Below, in pieces: positions 58,501 through 64,000 of a DNA stretch of 64,000 nt. Numbering within the stretch: position 1 is the stretch's first letter; each line of letters begins with the position of its first letter. A program made the translations under genes and the position numbers. This DNA comes from Lepidurus packardi (Eukaryota; Arthropoda; Branchiopoda; Notostraca; Triopsidae): contig JAKZAN010000051.1 of the NCBI GenBank assembly GCA_023053545.1, positions 62,001 through 126,000 on the forward strand, in the 5' to 3' direction. The notes under the pieces were generated by a model. It searched no databases. It was not told where the DNA came from and saw nothing but the letters and a program-made list of their open reading frames with translations.

Positions 58501-61330
58501 TTCCTTACGGACTGAATTAATTCTTTAGGATTTATTGAATTCCTTTCTTACTGAATTAACTACTTACGGACTGAATGAATTCCTTACGGACTGAATTAAT
58601 TCCTTACGGAATTAATTAATTCCTTACGGACTGAATTAATTCCTTACGAACTGAATTAATTCCTTACGGACTTAATTAATTCCTTACGGACTGAATGAAT
58701 TCCTTACGGACTGAATTAATTCCTTACGGACTGAATTAATTCCTTAATTCCTTAATTAATTCCTTACGGACTGAATTAATTTCATCCGGACTGAATTAAT
58801 TCATTACGCACTTAATTAATCCATTACGGACTGAATTATTTCCTCACGTATTGAAGTTATTCCTTACGGACTGAATTAATTTCATACGGACTGAATTAAT
58901 TCATTACGGACTGAATTAATTCATTACGGACTTAATTAATTCCTTACGTACTTAATTAATTCCTTACGGTCTGAATTAATTCCGTTCGGATTTTATTAAT
59001 TCCTTACGGACTGAATTAATTCCTTACTGACTGAATTAATTCCTTACGGACTGAATTAATTCCTTACGGACTGAATTAATTCCTTACGGACTGAATTAAT
59101 TCCTTAATTCCTTAATTAATTCCTTAATTCCTTAATTAATTCCTTACGGACTGAATTAATTTCATCCGGACTGAATTAATTCATTACGCACTTAATTAAT
59201 CCATTACGGACTGAATTATTTCCTCACGTATTGAAGTTATTCCTTACGGACTGAATTAATTTCATACGGACTGAATTAATTCATTACGGACTGAATTAAT
59301 TCATTACGGACTTAATTAATTCCTTACGTACTTAATTAATTCCTTACGGTCTGAATTAATTCCGTTCGGATTTTATTAATTCCTTACGGACTGAATTAAT
59401 TCCTTACTGACTGAATTAATTCCTTACGGACTGAATTAATTCCTTACGGACTGAATTAATTCCTTACGGACTGAATTAATTCCTTAATTAATTCCTTAAT
59501 TCCTTAATTAATTCCTTAATTAATTGCTTACGGACTGAATTAATTTCATCCGGACTGAATTAATTCATTACGCACTTAATTAATCCATTACGGACTAAAT
59601 TATTTCCTTACGTATTGAAGTTATTCCTTACGGACTGAATTAATTCCTTACGGACTGAATTAATTCCTTACGGACTGAATTAATACCTTACGGACTTAAT
59701 TATTTCCTTACGGACTGAATTAATTCTTTACGGACTTAATTAATTCCTTACGGTCTTAATTAATTCCTTACGTACTTAATTAATTCCTTACGGTCTGAAT
59801 TAATTCCGTACGGATTTAATTAATTCCTTTCGGACTGAATTAATTCCTTACGGACTGAATTAATTCATTATGGACTTAATTAATTCCGTAAGGAATGAAT
59901 GAATTAATTACGGACTGAAATAATTCCTTACGGACTGAATTAATTCCTTACGAACTGAATTAATTCCTTACGGACTGAATTAATTCCTTACGGACTGAAT
60001 TAATTCCTTACGGACTGAATTAGTTCCTTACGGACTGAATTAATTCCTTAATTCCTTAATTAATTCCTTACGGACTGAATTAATTTCATCCGGACTGAAT
60101 TAATTCATTACGCACTTAATTAATCCATTACGGACTAAATTATTTCCTTACGTATTGAAGTTATTCCTTACGGACTGAATTAATTCCTTACGGACTGAAT
60201 TAATTCCTTACGGACTGAATTGAAACCTTACGGACTTAATTAATTCCTTACGGACTGAATTAATTCTTTACGGATTTAATTAATTCCTTACGGACTTAAT
60301 TAATTCCTTACGTACTTAATTAATTCCTTACGGTCTGAATTAATTCCGTACGGATTTAATTAATTCCTTACGGACTGAATTAATTCATTATGGACTTAAT
60401 TAATTCCGTAAGGAATGAATGAATTAATTACGGACTGAAATAATTCCTTACGGACTGAATTAATTCCTTACGAACTGAATTAATTCCTTACGGACTGAAT
60501 TAATTCCTTACGGACTGAATTAATTCCTTACGGACTGAATTAGTTCCTTACGGACTGAATTAATTCTTTAGGATTTATTGAATTCCTTTCTTACTGAATT
60601 AACTACTTACGGACTGAATGAATTCCTTACGGACTGAATTAATTCCTTACGGAATTAATTAATTCCTTACGTACTTAATTAATTCCTTACGGTCTGAATT
60701 AATTCCGTACGGATTTTATTAATTCCTTACGGACTGAATTAATTCCTTACGGATTTTATTAATTCCTTACGGACTGAATTAATTCCTTACGATCTGAATT
60801 AATTCCTTACTGACTGAATTAATTCCTTACGGACTGAATGAATTCCTTACGGACTGAATTAATTCCTTACGGACTGAATTAATTCCTTAATTAATTCCTT
60901 ACGGACTGAATTAATTTCATCCGGACTGAATTAATTCATTACGCACTTAATTAATCCATTACGGACTGAATTATTTCCTCACGTATTGAAGTTATTCCTT
61001 ACTGACTGAATTAATTTCATACGGACTGAATTAATTCATTACGGACTGAATTAATTCATTACGGACTTAATTAATTCCTTACGTACTTAATTAATTCCTT
61101 ACGGTCTGAATTAATTCCGTTCGGATTTTATTAATTCCTTAAGGACTGAATTAATTCCTTACTGACTGAATTAATTCCTTACGGACTGAATTAATTCCTT
61201 ACGGACTGAATTAATTCCTTACGGACTGAATTAATTCCTTAATTAATTCCTTAATTCCTTAATTAATTCCTTAATTAATTGCTTACGGACTGAATTAATT
61301 TCATCCGGACTGAATTAATTCATTACGCAC
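55560..61330 (+). repeat. Right-end block with truncated-monomer runs
   Basis: Runs of 8-12-bp partial monomers (CCTTAATT CCTTAATTAATT) recur at about 55,590, 56,370, 57,150, 57,965, 58,740, 59,100, 59,485, 60,045 and 61,235. Linked variants are TTGCTTACGG at 55,631, 59,524 and 61,279; TTACGGTCTTAATT at about 55,860 and 59,755; and ACTTCATTAATCC at 57,241 and 58,053 (812 bp apart). A 380-bp unit is tandem near 58,740-59,500. Unit length is irregular here, unlike the exact periods at the left end of the window. Confidence 0.8.
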
Positions 61331-61552
61331 TTAATTAATCCATTACGGACTGAATTAATTCCTTACGGACTGAATTAATTCCTTACGGACTGAATTAATA
61401 CCTTACGGACTTAATTAATTCCTTACGGACTGAATTAATTCTTTACGGACTTAATTAATTCCTTACGGACTTAATTAATTCCTTACGTACTTAATTAATT
61501 CCTTACGGTCTGAATTAATTCCGTACGGATTTAATTAATTCCTTACGGACTT

Positions 61553-61554
<2 letters not shown>

Positions 61555-61583
<29 letters not shown>
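61555..61583 (-). other. Poly(A) tail of the retrotransposon (29 T on + strand)
   Basis: Twenty-nine uninterrupted T on the plus strand, the poly(A) tail of the minus-strand element. The first two T can equally belong to the satellite monomer (TTAATT), so the true tail is 27-29 nt. It begins 24 nt downstream (in element sense) of an AATAAA signal. A pure, long tail is typical of a recent target-primed insertion. Confidence 0.93.
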
Positions 61584-61588
<5 letters not shown>

Positions 61589-61607
61589 TAACAGGCGTAG
61601 GCTCGCG

Positions 61608-61613
61608 TTTATT
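61608..61613 (-). promoter_or_regulatory. Polyadenylation signal AATAAA
   Basis: The plus strand reads TTTATT, giving the canonical AATAAA in the sense of the element. It lies 24 nt upstream of the start of the poly(A) tail, within the usual 10-30-nt distance, which supports both the orientation of the element and a completed 3' end. Confidence 0.88.
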
Positions 61614-61669
61614 GCCTCAAGCTTTTTTAAATATGCCTTCTGTACATTGTCAATAATTTTAAAAAAATT

Positions 61670-61704
61670 GTTAAAGGGGTGATGCTTCTGCATTACCCTT
61701 TAAC
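61670..61704 (-). other. 35-nt hairpin in the 3' UTR with AGAA loop
   Basis: In the RNA sense, GTTAAAGGG pairs perfectly with CCCUUUAAC (9 bp). After one bulged C the stem continues through UAAUGC against GCAUCA (five pairs and one A-C mismatch), closing an AGAA tetraloop. It begins 115 nt after the stop codon and ends 86 nt before the poly(A) tail. It may serve as an RT or RNP recognition structure, as known for some LINE 3' tails; no function is shown by sequence alone. Confidence 0.7.
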
Positions 61705-61720
61705 ATAGCACATAGAACAA

Positions 61721-61793
61721 AAGGGTGGAGAGGGGGATAGGACACAAAGGGGGGTGGAGGGGGGGACACATGACAAGGAGGGTGGAGGGGGGG
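61721..61793 (+). repeat. G-rich imperfect tandem repeat, G-quadruplex candidate
   Basis: Three degenerate units of about 28 bp built on GGGTGGAGGGGG (61,721-61,736; 61,746-61,765; 61,775-61,793), separated by ACACA/GACAA spacers. They contain G-runs of 5, 6, 7 and 7, with further GG and GGG blocks, more than enough for an intramolecular quadruplex on the plus strand. The plus strand is antisense to the element, so it would be the first cDNA strand; the element RNA is C-rich here. Confidence 0.8.
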
Positions 61794-61819
61794 AGACAGC
61801 AGGGCAAAAACTCTGCTAA

Positions 61820-64000
61820 CTAGAACTCGCTTATGCAACTTTGATTCGCTTCGTGTAGAAAAATAGTAAGTGTGTTGAAAGCTTTAGGGCTGGTTAGCAA
61901 TTCTTTTGCGTTAAAATGGATTTTTAACTTGTTTAGCTTCTGGAGTAGTTGGGCACGTTGCTTGTTGAGTCGACGACAGTGGAACAGTAGATGCGGTAGG
62001 TCCTGTCTAGTTCTATCCTGGCATGGACATAGGTCCGAGTCGGATTTTTGGATTCGTTGGAGGTAGCTCCTGGTTGGGAAGTGTGTGGTTCTCACTTGAA
62101 TCATCTTTGAGATGATTGTCCTGGGAAGGTGGACGTGCACTATTCCTTGACGAGATGGTCCATGGGTCAGATCCTGTAACGGGCTCTGAGAATTATTCCA
62201 ACGTTCCTTCCATTGACTCATCGTTGCTTCTTCTATCCAACCACGAGCTACCTTTATGGAATCTGGGCTTGACTTCCAGACGACGGCTGCAAGTACTCTT
62301 GCCCTCTCCAAACAGGACGTGTATCGTCTGTGCCTGGGTACCTCTTCGGAAACGGGCCATTTGTCCCAGTATCTTGAAGCGTAGTGGCGGAGCACTAATC
62401 TCTCGAGGTACAAATCGAATGGTGGTAGGCCCGATTCTATTTCCAAAGCAACGGTTGGGGTTGTTTTGAGGGCTCCTGTTATTGCTAACAGGCCCTTTCT
62501 ATACAGTTGGATAATGGGTCGTAGCTTAGCCAAAGAGATGTTGAACCAGGCTGGGAAAGCGTAGCTTAGTTTTGAGAGGACCGTCGTCTGAAAAAGAGTA
62601 CGGACCTGACGGCAAGTGACAGCTCTTGAAAATCTCATCACTTTGTGTATCCTTTGCAGGGTTAAATTGCATTGGACTACCAGACGGTTAACATGGTGTG
62701 TCCATGTGAGACTATTGTCATAAACTAGACCGAGGTACCTGACCGCATCCTTAGAATGGACTATCGTACCGTCCCAAACGAGGGGTGTGGCTTCTGGTTG
62801 GTGCTTTTTGGAAAAGTGAATTAATTCCGTCTTTTCTTTCGCAAACTGTAGTCGGTGCTTCTTAGCCCATTTTTCGAGCGCAGCCAAGTTGTTGCTCAGA
62901 AGCTTGACATTTTTCTCGCTGGAGGTGCTCGATGTAAAAATCAACAGGTCATCCGCGAAAGCTTGCATGTCGATCTTCTTCCGTTTTATGCATCCCAACG
63001 CTCCATCAATGTACATCAAGAATAATATCGGTGATAGGGGAGAGCCTTGCGGAACTCCCTTAATAATCGAGACGACATCGCTTTTTTCTTCACCAAAAAC
63101 CACATATGCTCTCCGTTTCTCGAGAAAACTCTTAATCCATCTGGTCACTTGTGATGGAACTTTCAGCGCCCAAAGCTCTTCAACTAACACTTCGTGGTTT
63201 ACATTGTCAAATGCTCCGGAAATGTCCAACAGTAAGGCTGAAAGGACTTTTCCTTTATCGAAGCTATCCAAAATCGCATCGCTGAAATTCACCATGGCAT
63301 CCACTGTTGATCGCCCTGGTCTAAAACCCCATTGCATATCCGACAACTTATCGTTATCTTCTAGAAACAGCTTTAACCGATTTGCTATTGCCTTTTCTAG
63401 TATTTTCCCCAATACCGGTAGCAGGGAGATTGGTCGAAAACTCTTGATTGACGTGTAGCTCTGCTTCCCCGGCTTAGGGAGCGTAATAACTTTAGCAGTC
63501 TTCCATGCTTTGGGGTGATATTCCAGGGCCAGAGAGGCATTATACAAGCTAACCACTGTTGGGCCAATAACACTCCATAGGGATTTAATGATGATTGCTT
63601 GGATTTCATCCACTCCAGCAGCTTTACGTGGTTGGAGTCCCTCGATTATCTCAGAAATTTCCTCCCTGGTGAAAGGGGCTTCATAAAAAGAACCTCTGGT
63701 TTTCCGAGCTTTGTACAGGGAAGAACGGCGTCGTAGGGAATCTTCTTGCGAATTTACCGGGGCCCCGTCCAGCAGGTGTGTCGCCACAAAATTTAATTTC
63801 TTAATCGCATCTGGGAAAGGCGTTCCATCATTTCGTCTCAGGAATTCGAGCTTGTTATTATTGTAGACCCTCATTTGCCGGTCTAGGTTCCAAATAACCC
63901 TGCTGTCTGGTGTATTAAGTTGTTCAGACCAATACGTATTCCTGAATTCCCTGGTTTTCGCTCTATAGGCATTCCTGGTTTCTTTCCATAACTTTTCCCT
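61820..64000 (-). CDS. LINE reverse transcriptase polyprotein, 5'-partial
   Basis: The frame is open from the window edge to the TAG stop at 61,820-61,822 (726 residues plus stop). The ATG at 63,872-63,874 is internal: the 42 codons before it also lack stops and read like the interdomain linker of LINEs (KETRNAYRAKTREFRNTYW...IWNLDRQ). Numbering from that Met: linker 1-80; RT about 115-390 with SFRPISLLPVLGKILEK (145-161), GFRPGRST (183-190), motif A LLLDISGAFD (D217 catalytic), motif B GVPQGSPLSPILF (273-285), motif C FADD (306-309, D308 and D309 catalytic) and KTELIHFSKK (348-357). A thumb/connection region follows, with GLLAITGALKTTPTVALEIE (461-480) and SQWKERWNNS (553-562), then C616-x-C618-x9-H628-x4-C633, a putative zinc or nucleic-acid-binding motif. 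The RT acts by target-primed reverse transcription in the nucleus. All key residues are present and there is no frameshift, so this copy could be active if its 5' part is intact. An RNase H domain is not seen. Confidence 0.94.
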   Translation of the reverse strand, partial: REKLWKETRNAYRAKTREFRNTYWSEQLNTPDSRVIWNLDRQMRVYNNNKLEFLRRNDGTPFPDAIKKLNFVATHLLDGAPVNSQEDSLRRRSSLYKARKTRGSFYEAPFTREEISEIIEGLQPRKAAGVDEIQAIIIKSLWSVIGPTVVSLYNASLALEYHPKAWKTAKVITLPKPGKQSYTSIKSFRPISLLPVLGKILEKAIANRLKLFLEDNDKLSDMQWGFRPGRSTVDAMVNFSDAILDSFDKGKVLSALLLDISGAFDNVNHEVLVEELWALKVPSQVTRWIKSFLEKRRAYVVFGEEKSDVVSIIKGVPQGSPLSPILFLMYIDGALGCIKRKKIDMQAFADDLLIFTSSTSSEKNVKLLSNNLAALEKWAKKHRLQFAKEKTELIHFSKKHQPEATPLVWDGTIVHSKDAVRYLGLVYDNSLTWTHHVNRLVVQCNLTLQRIHKVMRFSRAVTCRQVRTLFQTTVLSKLSYAFPAWFNISLAKLRPIIQLYRKGLLAITGALKTTPTVALEIESGLPPFDLYLERLVLRHYASRYWDKWPVSEEVPRHRRYTSCLERARVLAAVVWKSSPDSIKVARGWIEEATMSQWKERWNNSQSPLQDLTHGPSRQGIVHVHLPRTIISKMIQVRTTHFPTRSYLQRIQKSDSDLCPCQDRTRQDLPHLLFHCRRLNKQRAQLLQKLNKLKIHFNAKELLTSPKAFNTLTIFLHEANQSCISEF

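Larger units (their letters stand above)
39695..61556 (+). repeat. 20-bp satellite array, right arm
   Basis: Same monomer and orientation as the left arm, but a different variant spectrum. The divergent marker is TTTAGGATTTATTGAATTC then CTTTCTTAC and AACTACTTACGG, at 42,478, 46,332, 47,051, 49,126, 51,373, 54,240, 54,959, 56,154, 56,893, 58,524 and 60,567. CCGTACGGATTTTATTAATT, TTACGGTCTGAATT, CATCCGGACTG and TTACGCACTTAATT are common here, while the left arm's TTAAGATTGATTG and AACGAATTCC are missing. Runs of truncated monomers (CCTTAATTCCTTAATTAATT) become frequent after about 54 kb. The array ends abruptly in the monomer at 61,541-61,556, inside TTAATT, where the poly(T) of the minus-strand retrotransposon begins. 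No gene-like sequence was seen within it. Confidence 0.98.
61584..61819 (-). other. 3' UTR of the retrotransposon
   Basis: 236 nt between the TAG stop and the poly(A) tail. In element order: a C-rich tract (G-rich on the plus strand), a strong hairpin, an A/T-rich stretch, and AATAAA. LINE 3' UTRs often hold the signals by which the RT recognises its own RNA, so this is the likely place for them; that role is inferred. No ORF or further gene is seen here. Confidence 0.85.
61557..64000 (-). mobile_element. Non-LTR retrotransposon, 3' portion
   Basis: Reading leftward: an open reading frame with reverse transcriptase (61,820-64,000), a 236-nt 3' UTR (61,584-61,819) and a poly(A) tail joined directly to satellite DNA. 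There is no long terminal repeat and no integrase, so this is a LINE. The lineage looks like the Jockey/R1/I/CR1 group: LLLDISGAFDNV, GVPQGSPLSPILF, FADD, an ITGAxxTTPTxALE block after the RT, an SQWKERW segment, and a closing CPC...H...C motif, with no room for RNase H. Clade assignment needs a phylogeny. The 5' part (endonuclease, possible ORF1, 5' UTR, second target-site duplication) is outside the window, so neither full length nor specificity can be judged. Confidence 0.95.

Noticed and set aside
1-61556. CRISPR-like array of short direct repeats
   Set aside because: The repeats abut with no unique spacers, the monomer is 20 bp with many internal variants, there are no cas genes, and the neighbouring element is eukaryotic.
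1-61556. Telomeric repeat or telomere-proximal tract
   Set aside because: TTACGG within the monomer resembles TTAGG-type repeats only superficially; the period is 20 bp and no run of 5-7-bp telomere units is present.
1-61556. Repetitive protein-coding sequence
   Set aside because: A 20-bp period with TGA and TAA in the monomer puts a stop in all frames within about 60 bp, and there is no open frame of useful length on either strand.
1-61556. Heat-shock element arrays (GAA/TTC units)
   Set aside because: GAA and TTC in GAATTAATTC are separated by four bases, not two as in the nGAAnnTTCn arrangement.
61872-62066. Plus-strand 64-codon open frame
   Set aside because: It lies wholly antisense to the reverse transcriptase frame and its translation shows no recognisable domain, so it is a shadow.
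62250-62420. RNase H domain after the RT
   Set aside because: Only about 65 residues lie between the ALEIESGLPP block and SQWKERW, too few for RNase H, and no DGS or similar catalytic motif is seen.
62116-62469. Plus-strand 117-codon open frame
   Set aside because: Antisense shadow of the C-terminal part of the retrotransposon protein, with no domain.
62889-63458. Plus-strand 189-codon open frame
   Set aside because: Antisense to the conserved RT motifs; its length is explained by the constraint on the coding strand.
63397-63609. Minus-strand 70-codon open frame in a second frame
   Set aside because: It overlaps the RT frame in another register and matches nothing; the 726-codon frame accounts for the region.
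63872-63874. ATG as the true start of the RT protein
   Set aside because: The frame stays open for 42 more codons to the window edge with linker-like sequence, and an endonuclease domain is expected upstream.

Overview
This is a eukaryotic window. About 96% of it (1 to about 61,556) is a single satellite DNA array. The last 2.4 kb is the 3' part of a non-LTR (LINE-type) retrotransposon on the minus strand. A metazoan, possibly arthropod, source is plausible: the reverse transcriptase resembles the Jockey/R1/I/CR1 group, and the DNA is AT-rich with a long simple satellite. The species cannot be named from the sequence, and I see no bacterial, organellar or CRISPR features.

Satellite. The monomer is 20 bp, consensus CTTACGGACTGAATTAATTC, about 35% GC, always in the same orientation. 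Allowing for a 100-N gap at 39,595-39,694 there are roughly 3,070 monomers. Each monomer joins a 10-bp GC-containing half with one CpG to a 10-bp perfect palindrome (GAATTAATTC). The monomers are not homogenised into one sequence. Point variants, and indels that break the 20-bp register, are arranged in nested higher-order repeats (HORs). In order these are: a 1,223-bp HOR (1-3,577); a 500-bp tandem duplication (5,101-6,100); an expanding paired-marker HOR (about 6.3-13.8 kb); a 1,036-bp tandem duplication (15,165-17,236); a 584-bp tandem duplication (26,448-27,615); a 2.36-2.46-kb unit (28.3-33.1 kb); blocks 3,893 bp apart (33.7-38.5 kb); and, beyond the gap, a 2.1-2.2-kb HOR (47.1-53.4 kb) flanked by segments exactly 7,908 bp apart. 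The gap separates two marker subfamilies, so the two arms differ in history or come from distinct parts of one large array. No transposon interrupts the 61 kb.

Retrotransposon. At 61,555 the array meets a 29-nt T-run. This is the poly(A) tail of a minus-strand LINE, with a 236-nt 3' UTR (AATAAA signal, a near-perfect hairpin with an AGAA loop, and a C-rich sense / G-rich antisense tract). Upstream of that is one uninterrupted frame, open from the TAG stop at 61,820 to the window edge (726 codons), encoding the interdomain region, the reverse transcriptase and a C-terminal Cys/His motif. The endonuclease and 5' end lie beyond the window.

The two parts may be connected. The insertion junction falls in TTAATT/AATT of a monomer, a TT/AA context that recurs about every 20 bp, so the array is a dense potential target. 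No cellular genes, tRNAs, rRNAs or other conventional genes were found.
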